This document shows, piece by piece, positions 45,502 through 53,532 of a stretch of 64,000 nt of DNA. Position numbers and translations under genes: made by a program. The DNA is from Klebsiella indica (lineage in GTDB: Bacteria > Pseudomonadota > Gammaproteobacteria > Enterobacterales > Enterobacteriaceae): NCBI RefSeq assembly GCF_005860775.1, contig NZ_VCHQ01000007.1, positions 1 to 64,000 of the forward strand. The letters run 5' to 3'. Numbering within the stretch: position 1 is the first letter of the stretch; each line of letters begins with the position of its first letter. The notes beneath the pieces were generated by a model. That model worked only from the letters and a program-made list of their open reading frames with translations. It had not been told where the DNA came from and made no database searches.

Positions 45502-46343
45502 ACGCGTTCTCCTAACTTATCGCCCAGCCCATCGGCCAGCAGGCTAAATCCCATCGCCAGCAGCACGATAGCGAGCCCCGGAAAGGTGGTTATCCACCAC
45601 GCGGTGGTGATAAAGCTCTGCCCTTCGGCAACCATGACGCCCCATTCAGCGGTCGGCGGCTGTACGCCGAGCCCCAGATAGCTCACCGACGCCCCGTTCA
45701 GCAGAACCAGCACACAGTCGGACATCGAAAAAACGATCGCCCCGGTCAGGGCGTTCGGCAGCAGATGACGGAACAAAATACGCAGATGGCCGTAGCCCAG
45801 ACTGCGGGCCGCCAGAATAAAATCGCGCTGTTTAAGCGTCAGTACCTGAGCGCGCACCAGTCGGGCGTAGGAGACCCAGCCGACCATCGCCATGGCGATA
45901 TAAAAGCTGCCCAGTCCCGGCCCGAGAATGGCGATGATCGCCAGCATCAGCACCAGAAACGGAAAGGCCAGGACGATATCGATGATGCGCATCACCAGCG
46001 CATCAGCGACGCCGCCGAGATAGCCGGAGAGCGCCCCGAGGGTGGTGCCGAGCATAAAAGGAAACAGCACCCCCAACAGGCAGATTTGCAGATCTATCCG
46101 CGCCCCCCACAGCACGCGGGAAAAAACATCGCGGCCAAAGTTATCGGTGCCGAACGGATGCGCGCCGCCCGGCGGCAGCAGAGCAGAAGAAGCATCCTGA
46201 GTAATCGGATCGAACGGCGCTATCCACGGCGCCAGACAGGCGACCAGAAGCCATAAGCCGACAATCGCCAGCCCGGCGTATAACGCCTGCTGGCGCGGAA
46301 TGGCCCGGTGACGCAAACGGGATAAGGTCGCTATCGCCTTCAT
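45498..46343 (-). CDS. Peptide ABC transporter permease (DppC-like)
   Basis: A 281-residue inner-membrane permease with six helices. The DppC-type N-terminal extracytoplasmic segment (HPFGTDNFGRDVFSRVLWGA) is followed by the BPD_transp_1 domain with the EAA-type loop AARSLGYGHLRILFRHLLPN. It forms the membrane channel with the DppB-like protein. It overlaps both neighbours by 4 bp. Confidence 0.94.
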   Translation of the reverse strand: MKAIATLSRLRHRAIPRQQALYAGLAIVGLWLLVACLAPWIAPFDPITQDASSALLPPGGAHPFGTDNFGRDVFSRVLWGARIDLQICLLGVLFPFMLGTTLGALSGYLGGVADALVMRIIDIVLAFPFLVLMLAIIAILGPGLGSFYIAMAMVGWVSYARLVRAQVLTLKQRDFILAARSLGYGHLRILFRHLLPNALTGAIVFSMSDCVLVLLNGASVSYLGLGVQPPTAEWGVMVAEGQSFITTAWWITTFPGLAIVLLAMGFSLLADGLGDKLGERV

Positions 46344-47284
46344 AGTTTTATCCTCGGGTCGAGCGCTACGGTCAGCAGATCCGCCAGCAGGCTGACCGCC
46401 ACGGTGGCAAGAGCAAAGACCATCACCACGCCCTGCACCACCATGTAGTCGCGGCTAAAAATCGCCTTCACCAGCAGTTGCCCCAGACCGGGGATGGCAA
46501 ACACGCTCTCGATAACCACCGTACTGCCGATTAACCAGCCAATATTCACCGCCAGCAGATTGATGGTCGGCACCAGCGAATTCGGCAGCACGTGCCGCCA
46601 GAAAATACGTCTTTCCCGCTGCCCGCGAGCCCGCGCCGCCACTACATAATCGCTACTCATTTCCGTCAGCAGGCTGGCGCGCAGGTTACGAATCAACACC
46701 GCGGAGAGCGCCAGCGCGACGGTCAGGCACGGTAGCGCCATATGATGCAACCGATCTAAAAAATCGCTACCGTAGCCGGAGACCGGAAACCAGCCGAGCA
46801 CAATGCTGAACAGCAGAATCAACATGATGCCAAGCCAGAACGCCGGGAACCCGAGTCCGGCGGTGGTAAAAAGACGAATCAGCCGATCGGCGAGACGCCC
46901 GCGCTGGCGTGCGGCAATCGCCGCCAGCGGCACCGTCAACACGATCGCCAGCAGAACGCTGCCCAGCACCAGCCATAGCGTCGGCTCAAGACGCGAAGCG
47001 ATCAGCTTCAGGGTATCGACCCGGTAAACAATTGACTTCCCCAGTTCGCCCTGCAGCAGGTTGCGCAGAAAATAACCGTATTGCACCCATAGCGGCTCAT
47101 CCAGGCCAAACTGCGCGCGGATGCGGGCCAGCGCCGCCGGGGTGCTACGAACGCCCAGCAGAATGCGCGCCGGATCGCCGGGGATCGCGCGCACCATCAT
47201 GAAGGTAATCAGGCTAATGCCGAACAGCACCGGCAGCAGCTGTAGCGGACGAAACAGCAGAAAGCGGTAACGATGCATCAACAA
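46340..47284 (-). CDS. Peptide ABC transporter permease (DppB-like)
   Basis: A 314-residue permease. It has the DppB-type N-terminus (LQLLPVLFGISLITFMMVRA, IPGDPARILLG) and the BPD_transp_1 domain with the EAA loop VVAARARGQRERRIFWRHVLP. It is the partner of the DppC-like subunit. It overlaps the upstream hydrolase gene by 7 bp, making it the second gene of the operon. Confidence 0.94.
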   Translation of the reverse strand: MLMHRYRFLLFRPLQLLPVLFGISLITFMMVRAIPGDPARILLGVRSTPAALARIRAQFGLDEPLWVQYGYFLRNLLQGELGKSIVYRVDTLKLIASRLEPTLWLVLGSVLLAIVLTVPLAAIAARQRGRLADRLIRLFTTAGLGFPAFWLGIMLILLFSIVLGWFPVSGYGSDFLDRLHHMALPCLTVALALSAVLIRNLRASLLTEMSSDYVVAARARGQRERRIFWRHVLPNSLVPTINLLAVNIGWLIGSTVVIESVFAIPGLGQLLVKAIFSRDYMVVQGVVMVFALATVAVSLLADLLTVALDPRIKL

Positions 47285-48177
47285 CCTCCCGCGTCGCGCT
47301 GGCGCGCCAGAAAGTCGAGCAACACCGGATAGTAAGCCTGCGGCTCTTCGTAAAACGGCATATGGCTGCTGTTGGCAAAAATCGCGATTTCGGCATTTGC
47401 CAGCCCCTGCTTCATTTTCAGGGCGCAGGCGGGGGTCAGCTCATCATGCTGTCCGCTGATGATCAGGCACGGTACGCGGATTGAGGCCAGCTCGGCGCTG
47501 CGGTCCCACGCTTTTAAATTCCCGGTATAGAGGAATTCGTTCGGCCCCTGCATGGTGATATAGGGCCCCATATTCCAGTCCTCCAGCGAGCGCTTAACCG
47601 GGTCGGGCCAGACGTCGAGACGACAAACGTGGCGATAATTCAGCAGGGTAATCGCCGCCTGATAGGCTGGATGATCCAACCACCCCAGCGCCTCATAGCG
47701 CTGCATCATGGCGACGGTCTCCGCCCCCAGCGCCCCACGCAGGCGATTCAGCTCCTGCACCAGATGCGGCATATCGGCGACGGTGTTTTCCAGAATCAGC
47801 GAGCGAATTGCGCCTGGATGGTGCAATGCCACTTCAATCGCCAGCCACCCGCCCCACGAATGACCAAGCAGGTGCACCGGGCCAGTCCCCAGCGCCTGGC
47901 GGACGGTTTCCACTTCACGCACGTAGCGCGCCATAGTCCATAGGCTGGCGTCATCGGGTCGGTCGGATTTTCCGGTACCCAACTGGTCAAAAGCGATCAC
48001 CCGGTAGCCGTGCTGTTTCAGGCAGGAGTGGGCCTCGCGCAGATAATCGCAAGGCAATCCCGGCCCGCCGTTGAGGCAGAGAACGGTCTCCTCGCCGTCG
48101 CCAAATTGATAGGCCACGACGTTATAACCGTCCACCGTAATGTTATGGCGCCAGTCGGCCGCTATTTCGCTCCACAT
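47278..48177 (-). CDS. Proline iminopeptidase-family alpha/beta hydrolase (PipA-like)
   Basis: A 299-residue S33-family hydrolase likely to release N-terminal proline or other residues from small peptides or amides. The oxyanion motif LNGGPG (36-40), nucleophile Ser107 in GHSWGG, the catalytic Asp in SGQHDELTP and His in NSSHMPFYE are all present. It is the first gene of the operon with the five transporter genes. The ATG at 48177 with GAGGAA upstream is chosen; the longer frame upstream crosses the promoter and operator. The CTAGTATTTTTGCTAA palindrome lies 78 bases upstream. Confidence 0.9.
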   Translation of the reverse strand: MWSEIAADWRHNITVDGYNVVAYQFGDGEETVLCLNGGPGLPCDYLREAHSCLKQHGYRVIAFDQLGTGKSDRPDDASLWTMARYVREVETVRQALGTGPVHLLGHSWGGWLAIEVALHHPGAIRSLILENTVADMPHLVQELNRLRGALGAETVAMMQRYEALGWLDHPAYQAAITLLNYRHVCRLDVWPDPVKRSLEDWNMGPYITMQGPNEFLYTGNLKAWDRSAELASIRVPCLIISGQHDELTPACALKMKQGLANAEIAIFANSSHMPFYEEPQAYYPVLLDFLARQRDAGGC

Positions 48178-48254
48178 GCTGTGTTCCTCATCGTCGATGG
48201 TACCCGTCTGTAGGGGGTGCTTTAACGCTAACGGCAACGCCGGGAACTGAACAG

Positions 48255-48270
48255 TTAGCAAAAATACTAG
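48255..48270. promoter_or_regulatory. Candidate LuxR-type operator, site 1
   Basis: The minus strand reads CTAGTATTTTTGCTAA, an imperfect 16-bp dyad. It matches site 2 (49138-49153) at 14 of 16 positions. It is placed between the divergent pip/ABC operon and the luxR gene, 78 bases before the hydrolase start. Confidence 0.7.
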
Positions 48271-48381
48271 TTTTGCGCCGCGCCAGGGCGGCACCGGAAT
48301 TGCATACCTCAGAGTGAGCTACCGGCGGATCTGCACAAATCGTGCCCGTCGCAGGTCTCGTTTTAACGTGAAGGGGGTTAT

Positions 48382-49134
48382 ATGCGACTGGAGTTTGAAC
48401 GCCCCGGCAGCGCCCGGGCGAGCAGTCTGGATGAGGCATTCGGCGGACTTTTTCAGCAAACCAGGACGCTGGGATTTGACGCGGTCATTTACGACTACAC
48501 GCCGGTCCCGCGCTCGCTGGAGGGAGAGCTGATTACGCCGTCGCTGCTGAAAACATTTAATGTGCCGGAGGATATGCGCCAGCTGTGGTGCGAACACGGA
48601 TATTATCAGGTTGACCCGGTGCAGCACTGCGCGCTGGAGAGCTGCGCGCCCTTTGTCTGGTCCTATCAGCGGCCGGACAGCAGCATGCTGCGCGGCAGAC
48701 TGGGCAATCAGGTGACCGCCGTCACCGACTATATGCGCGAACACAATATGCCCTGCGGCGCAACGGTTCCCCTGCATCTGCCTAATGGCGGCTTCGTCAC
48801 CCTCACCGGTATCCACACCGGCCAGCGTCAGGAGCGGGAAATCAGCGCAACCCTGGCGCAACTGATGCTGCTCGCCCACCAGTTCCAGGAGTCGGCCTTT
48901 CCGCTGTTCGACAGCACCATGCTCACCTGCCGCCACGTGAAGTTGAGCAACCGCGAGCGCGAATGCCTGGCGTGGTCCGCCGAAGGGCTGACCGCCAAAG
49001 AGATAGCCCGCAAGCTGCATCGTTCGGTGGCGACGGTGACGCTGCACCTGAATACCGCCGCGAAAAAGCTGGGCGCCAGCAACCGCGTGCAGGCGGTGGT
49101 CCGCGCCCTGCACTACCGCCTGCTCGACAGCTAA
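48382..49134 (+). CDS. LuxR solo, plant-responsive OryR/PipR-type
   Basis: A 250-residue regulator with an N-terminal autoinducer-binding domain (about 15-165) and a C-terminal LuxR helix-turn-helix (about 180-245, LSNRERECLAWSAEGLTAKE). Counting from the invariant Asp78-Pro79 pair (TraR D70-P71), the Trp57 position is Met65 and the Tyr61 position is Trp69, while Trp93 (W85) is kept. These two changes define the plant-associated LuxR solos (OryR, XccR, PsoR, PipR), which respond to plant compounds instead of acyl-homoserine lactones. No luxI is nearby. It is flanked by iminopeptidase genes, as pipR is in Pseudomonas. The ribosome binding site is AAGGGGG. Confidence 0.9.
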   Translation: MRLEFERPGSARASSLDEAFGGLFQQTRTLGFDAVIYDYTPVPRSLEGELITPSLLKTFNVPEDMRQLWCEHGYYQVDPVQHCALESCAPFVWSYQRPDSSMLRGRLGNQVTAVTDYMREHNMPCGATVPLHLPNGGFVTLTGIHTGQRQEREISATLAQLMLLAHQFQESAFPLFDSTMLTCRHVKLSNRERECLAWSAEGLTAKEIARKLHRSVATVTLHLNTAAKKLGASNRVQAVVRALHYRLLDS

Positions 49135-49137
49135 GAT

Positions 49138-49153
49138 CTAGCATTTTTGCTAG
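49138..49153. promoter_or_regulatory. Candidate LuxR-type operator, site 2
   Basis: CTAGCATTTTTGCTAG has perfect 6-bp arms around TTTT. It starts four bases after the luxR stop and ends 65 bases before the second iminopeptidase start. It is the same motif as site 1. Confidence 0.75.
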
Positions 49154-49218
49154 TGTTCAGCGCCGGTCGCCACCCTTTACCCTGAAAGCCAGTCCACTTA
49201 GCAGGGTAAAGATGATTC

Positions 49219-50121
49219 ATGTATACCATCAGCGAAGGCTACGCCCCGTTTCGGCGCTATCAAACCTGGTTTCGTATTTGCGGCGATCTCAATAGCGGGC
49301 TGACGCCGCTGGTCATTGCCCACGGCGGGCCGGGGTGTACGCATGATTATGTCGATGCGTTCCGCGATATCGCCCTCAGCGGGCGCGCGGTGATCCACTA
49401 CGATCAGTTAGGCAACGGGCGCTCAACCCATCTTCCGCAGCAGCCCGCCGACTTCTGGCAACCGGCGCTGTTTCTCGACGAACTGGATAACCTGCTGCTG
49501 CATCTCAATATTGCCGATAATTACGCGCTGCTCGGCCAGTCATGGGGAGGCATGCTCGGCGCAGAGCACGCGGTAAGGCAGCCTGAAGGCTTAAAAGCGC
49601 TGGTTATCGCCAACTCTCCGGCCTCGATGGCGCTGTGGTTACAGGGCGCGGCAAAGCTCCGCGCGCAGTTGCCTGTCGAAGTCCAGCAAACGCTACTGGC
49701 CCATGAGGCGGCGGGCACGCTGGACAGCGCGGAATATAAGGCGGCAAGCCAGGTGTTTTACCAACGCCATGTCTGTCGGCTTGACCCCTGGCCGCCGGAA
49801 GTCCGGCGCACCTTTGATGCCATGGATGCCGACCCGACGGTCTATCACGCGATGAACGGCCCCACCGAATTCCACGTGATCGGCAGCATGAAAGCGTGGA
49901 CCATTATCGACCGCCTCGCGCGGATTACGGTGCCGGTACTGCTGATTTCCGGGCGTTACGATGAAGCAACGCCGGAGGTGGTGCAGCCCTTTATGGACCA
50001 TATTCCCGACGCGCGGTGGACAATTTTCGACGCCTCAAGCCATATGCCGCACGTGGAAGAACGCGACCTGTGCATGAAGACGGTGAACGACTTTTTGCAC
50101 GGCGCGATCCCGGCGGCATAA
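49219..50121 (+). CDS. Proline iminopeptidase-family alpha/beta hydrolase, second copy
   Basis: A 300-residue S33-family hydrolase, a diverged paralogue of the one at 47278. It has the oxyanion motif HGGPGC, nucleophile Ser108 in GQSWGG, Asp in SGRYDEATP and His in ASSHMPHVE. The family includes proline iminopeptidases and L-amino-acid amidases; the preferred substrate is unknown. It is a single gene downstream of luxR with its own operator site, converging on the D-aminoacylase gene with a terminator between. Confidence 0.9.
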   Translation: MYTISEGYAPFRRYQTWFRICGDLNSGLTPLVIAHGGPGCTHDYVDAFRDIALSGRAVIHYDQLGNGRSTHLPQQPADFWQPALFLDELDNLLLHLNIADNYALLGQSWGGMLGAEHAVRQPEGLKALVIANSPASMALWLQGAAKLRAQLPVEVQQTLLAHEAAGTLDSAEYKAASQVFYQRHVCRLDPWPPEVRRTFDAMDADPTVYHAMNGPTEFHVIGSMKAWTIIDRLARITVPVLLISGRYDEATPEVVQPFMDHIPDARWTIFDASSHMPHVEERDLCMKTVNDFLHGAIPAA

Positions 50122-50125
50122 TCCC

Positions 50126-50177
50126 CGCCGTTCGCCGGAAGCCAGCCGTTAAGGCTGAACGGTACCGGTGAACGGCG
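50126..50177. terminator. Bidirectional stem-loop between convergent genes
   Basis: CGCCGTTCGCCGG (50126-50138) pairs with CCGGTGAACGGCG (50165-50177) with one G-T wobble. An inner CAGCC/GGCTG stem lies at 50143-50157. It is placed between the hydrolase stop and the D-aminoacylase stop. Confidence 0.65.
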
Positions 50178-50184
50178 CGCATAT

Positions 50185-51630
50185 TTACCGGCGAATTACC
50201 TGCCCCGCCGTCTGATGGCGGATTTCGCCGTCGGCCCAGGCCAACTGGCCATTTACCCAGACCTTTTCGATCCCTTCAGCCCGGAGACACGGCTGCGCAA
50301 AAGTGGCGCTATCCTGCACCGTCCGCGGGTTAAACAGCACCAGGTCGGCATAATATCCGGCGGCGATCCGCCCGCGACGGGCGATGCCCAGCTCCGCGGC
50401 GGGCAAGCCGCTCATCTTATTCACCGCCGTGTGCAGAGGGAACAGCCCCAGCTCGCGGCTGTAATGCCCCAGCACCCGGGGAAAGGTACTCCATAAACGC
50501 GGATGCGGATGCTCATCGTGCGGCATGCCGTCAGAGCCGATCATCGTCGGCGGGAACGACAGAATACGCTGGACATCGTCCTCATCCATCATGAAATAGA
50601 TCGCTCCGGCGGGCATCAGCCGCCGCGCCGCCTCTTCATCGCTGACGCCCCAGTCGGCGGCGATATCGGCCAGCAGCCGTCCGGCATGCTGCGGATGCGG
50701 CGTCGACCAGCTCACCAGCACTTTTGCCGCTCTGGCGATAAAGGCCGGGTTTAAGGTGGTTGATGAGGCGTTATAGGGGTAGCAATCCAGCGACACCGGC
50801 TGGCGCGCGCGGGCAGCCTGAATACTGGCCAGCGTTTCCCGCGAACGGCCATGGTTTTTCACCCCGGCTAATTTATGGTGGGATATCAACACCCGCACCC
50901 CTAACCGACGGCCAATCTCATAGGTTTCTTCCAGCGAGTCCAGCACCGCTTCCGCTTCGTTACGCATATGCGTCGCGTACAACGCCCCGTAGCGCGCCAG
51001 CGGCTCGGCCACCGCGACAATCTCATCGATAGTCGCCTCCCGCGCGGGAGGATAAAAGGTGCCGGTAGAGAAGCCAAAAGCGCCAGCGGCAAGAGACTCC
51101 TCAAGCCGTTCGCGCATTCGGGCGCACTCATCTTCACTGGCGCTACGCGTCAGCGAATCGCCCATCACGCTGGCGCGCAGCGTGGTATGTCCCACCATGC
51201 AGGCGGCGTTGACGGCAATCCCGTCGTTGGTTAATGCCGCCAGATAGTCGGCGAAACGGGGAAAGCGCAGCCACTCGGGAGTGGCTATCAAATCCAACGG
51301 CGCGGGAACGCTCGCCATCTGCGCCGGCGCCAGGCTCAGACCGCAGTTGCCGGTAATCACCGTAGTGACGCCCTGCGATAATTTGGCGCTCATCATTCCC
51401 GGCATGAGCAGCGCCCGGTCATCATGGGTATGGACATCAATAAACCCCGGAGCCAGCGCCAGCCCTTGCGCCTCAATGATATGCTTGCCGGTAAGCGAGC
51501 CGGGCGCGCCGATGGCGGTAATATATTCACCGGCAATCGCCACATCCGCAGACACCGGCGGCTCGCCGCCGCCATCAAAGAGCAACACGTCCCGCAACAC
51601 CAGGGTCGCACCGTGCATCACCTTATTCAT
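50185..51630 (-). CDS. N-acyl-D-amino-acid deacylase (D-aminoacylase) family
   Basis: A roughly 481-residue amidohydrolase that hydrolyses N-acyl-D-amino acids. Metal-binding motifs are visible: GFIDVHTHDD (first HxH), GNCGLSLAP with the conserved Cys, THMRNEAEAV, ISHHKLAG, and the catalytic Asp in MIGSDGMPHDEHPHPR. The start at 51630 has GGAG at good spacing; another ATG at 51636 is too close to it. It is the last gene of the pyroglutamate operon, separated from the SDR gene by a 147-bp repeat. It suggests that acylated or D-configured amino acids are among the compounds processed. Confidence 0.9.
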   Translation of the reverse strand: MNKVMHGATLVLRDVLLFDGGGEPPVSADVAIAGEYITAIGAPGSLTGKHIIEAQGLALAPGFIDVHTHDDRALLMPGMMSAKLSQGVTTVITGNCGLSLAPAQMASVPAPLDLIATPEWLRFPRFADYLAALTNDGIAVNAACMVGHTTLRASVMGDSLTRSASEDECARMRERLEESLAAGAFGFSTGTFYPPAREATIDEIVAVAEPLARYGALYATHMRNEAEAVLDSLEETYEIGRRLGVRVLISHHKLAGVKNHGRSRETLASIQAARARQPVSLDCYPYNASSTTLNPAFIARAAKVLVSWSTPHPQHAGRLLADIAADWGVSDEEAARRLMPAGAIYFMMDEDDVQRILSFPPTMIGSDGMPHDEHPHPRLWSTFPRVLGHYSRELGLFPLHTAVNKMSGLPAAELGIARRGRIAAGYYADLVLFNPRTVQDSATFAQPCLRAEGIEKVWVNGQLAWADGEIRHQTAGQVIRR

Positions 51631-51647
51631 CGCCATTCTCCATACTA

Positions 51648-51794
51648 AGAGCCTATCCAGGTAGACGTTATTGGCGCAGACAGTTTGAACACGGCCAGCG
51701 CGGAAGAACCGGAGCCTACACGTAGTACGTGAGGATTCTGAGCACTGCCCGGGTTCAAAATGACAAGCAAAATAGCCCTAATGGGCCAGGCTCT
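51648..51794. repeat. Dispersed 147-bp repeat with terminal inverted repeats, copy 2
   Basis: It is bounded by AGAGCCT (51648) and AGGCTCT (ending 51794) and contains CACGTAGTACGTG and the CCCGGGTTCAAAATGACAAG segment. About 90 percent of its first 125 bp matches the copy inside the ERIC at 35981. It fills the gap between the SDR and D-aminoacylase genes, and its right end forms part of the SDR stop codon. Confidence 0.88.
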
Positions 51795-52578
51795 AAAGAG
51801 AGGGGAGCATCCCGCCATCAACCCGCAACACGCTACCGGTGATGAACGACGCCTGCTGGCTGGCAAGGAACGCCGCCGCCGCGCCATACTCCTCCGGGCG
51901 ACCGTAGCGCCCGACCGGGATCGTCTGCTGGCTTTTACTGCGCACCGTCTCGACGCTCACCCCTTCCCGCCCGGCGCGAGCGGCGTCAAGCTGACCCACG
52001 CGCTCCGTGGCAATGCGTCCCGGCACCAGCACGTTCACCGTGATGCCGCTGGCGGCGACTTCCGCGGCCAACGTTTTCGACCAGCCCATCAGCGCCATAC
52101 GCAGGGTATTCGACACGCCCAGATTAGCAATCGGCGCGACCACCCCGGAAGAGGTGCTGGTAATAATGCGTCCCCAGCCCTCCGCACGCATGTCGGGCAG
52201 CACCTTATCGGTCAACTGAATAAGCGAGCTGACCATCGCGCTGAACTGCCGTTGCCAGATGTCCGGGTCAACGCCAGCGGCGGTAGAAGGCGCCGGACCG
52301 CCGGAGTTATTCACCAGAATGGCGATCGCGCCGAAGCGCTGACGGATCTCGCCGAGGACCGCATCAAAGGTTTGCGGGTCCGCCAGATCCAGCCGCCAGG
52401 CCTGGGCTTCGCCTCCGGCCTGAGTAATCAACGCTACCGTCTCGGCCAGCTTCTCTTCATTGCGTCCGGTCACCGCGACCTTGACGCCTTCGGCGGCCAG
52501 AGACTGAGCGATAGCGCGCCCTAAGCCGCTTCCCGCGCCGCAAACCAGCGCCGTTTTTCCCGCAATCATAAAATCCAT
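51793..52578 (-). CDS. SDR-family oxidoreductase with non-canonical active site
   Basis: A 261-residue short-chain dehydrogenase fold. It has the cofactor motif GAGSGLG (14-20), NNSGG in place of NNAG, and a serine cluster STSSG (141-145). The catalytic YxxxK is replaced by Ser156-x3-Arg160 (VSNTLRMAL). Such SDRs exist, but the usual Tyr proton donor is missing, so the reaction is uncertain. The C-terminus (RVDGGMLPSL) is standard. The ATG overlaps the DHDPS-family stop (TGATG). It lies mid-operon in the pyroglutamate cluster. Confidence 0.85.
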   Translation of the reverse strand: MDFMIAGKTALVCGAGSGLGRAIAQSLAAEGVKVAVTGRNEEKLAETVALITQAGGEAQAWRLDLADPQTFDAVLGEIRQRFGAIAILVNNSGGPAPSTAAGVDPDIWQRQFSAMVSSLIQLTDKVLPDMRAEGWGRIITSTSSGVVAPIANLGVSNTLRMALMGWSKTLAAEVAASGITVNVLVPGRIATERVGQLDAARAGREGVSVETVRSKSQQTIPVGRYGRPEEYGAAAAFLASQQASFITGSVLRVDGGMLPSL

Positions 52579-53516
52579 CAGTTCAGTCCTTTTTCGGCGA
52601 GTTTACGTTCCAGGCGAGCCATCAGTCCGCTCAGTTCCTGCTGGTCGATACTGTCAAGAACCGGCCCCGGCTGGCGAACCGCAGCGCTTTTTATCGCCCC
52701 GCGCCGACGCAGCGCCTCTTTGCGCAGTCCCAGGCCAATGCCATACTGAAACTCATGACGCAGCAGCGGCAGGTAGCAGTCGAAAATATCCTCGCCCCGC
52801 GCCGGATCGCCCGCGGCATAGGCCTGACATACTTGTACCAGCATTTCCGGCCAGGCAAAGCCGGTCATCGCGCCATCGGCCCCGCGCGCCAGCTCCTGCG
52901 GCAAAAAGAGGCCGCCGTTACCCACCAGCACGCTGACACGACGCAGTCCCAGCGTCTCGCTCTGGCTGCGGAGCTGGCTGAGTTTGCGCATCCCCGGCAG
53001 GTCTTCATGCTTAAGCATCACGATTTGCGGCAGCGCTTCAATCAGGCGCAGCATCACCGGGACTGAAGTGTGAACTTTGGTCGATTGCGGGAAGTCCTGC
53101 AGACAAACAGGCACCTCGCCGCCAAGCAGATGCGCGACGCTAAGAAAGTAATTTTCCACCTGCGGATCGGTGACCAAATTAGGGCCCGGCGCCAGCATGA
53201 CCCCTGCCGCCCCTTTATCCATCGCCGTTTTCGCCAGACGTTCAACGTGGCGATGGGAAGCATGGCTGACGCCGACCACGACCGGCACGCGCCCGTTCAC
53301 CCGCGCCAGCACCCGCTGCATAAAGATCAGCGCTTCTTCTTCGGTGAGCTTATGCGCCTCCCCCATCATGCCGAGAATAGTGATACCGCTGACGCCCTTT
53401 TCGAGGTAGAAGTCGGTCAGGCTGTCCGCGCTGGCTAAATCCAGTTCTCCGCTGTCGGTAAATGGCGTGGCGGAAATAATGTAGACGCCATTCGCCTGTT
53501 CATTCAGTTTGTTCAT
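52578..53516 (-). CDS. DHDPS/N-acetylneuraminate lyase-family protein
   Basis: A 312-residue (beta/alpha)8 class I aldolase-type enzyme. The Schiff-base lysine is Lys169 (IVMLKHEDLPG), and the substrate loop ILGMMGEAHKLT corresponds to the GTTGE segment. The usual catalytic Tyr (YN-x-P) is Gln140 in LQDFP. It therefore belongs to a subgroup distinct from true DapA and probably cleaves or dehydrates a 2-oxo acid. It lies 16 bp downstream of gntR and one base overlaps the SDR gene. The substrate is unknown. Confidence 0.85.
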   Translation of the reverse strand: MNKLNEQANGVYIISATPFTDSGELDLASADSLTDFYLEKGVSGITILGMMGEAHKLTEEEALIFMQRVLARVNGRVPVVVGVSHASHRHVERLAKTAMDKGAAGVMLAPGPNLVTDPQVENYFLSVAHLLGGEVPVCLQDFPQSTKVHTSVPVMLRLIEALPQIVMLKHEDLPGMRKLSQLRSQSETLGLRRVSVLVGNGGLFLPQELARGADGAMTGFAWPEMLVQVCQAYAAGDPARGEDIFDCYLPLLRHEFQYGIGLGLRKEALRRRGAIKSAAVRQPGPVLDSIDQQELSGLMARLERKLAEKGLN

Positions 53517-53532
53517 TACCCTGGTTTCCTAC

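Noticed and set aside
48319..49113. A 264-codon antisense frame across the luxR gene.
   Set aside because: It is the shadow of a clear LuxR-family gene in high-GC sequence.
48382..49134. The LuxR gene considered as a quorum-sensing receptor with a partner synthase.
   Set aside because: No luxI-like gene occurs in the window, and ligand-pocket residues are of the plant-responsive type.
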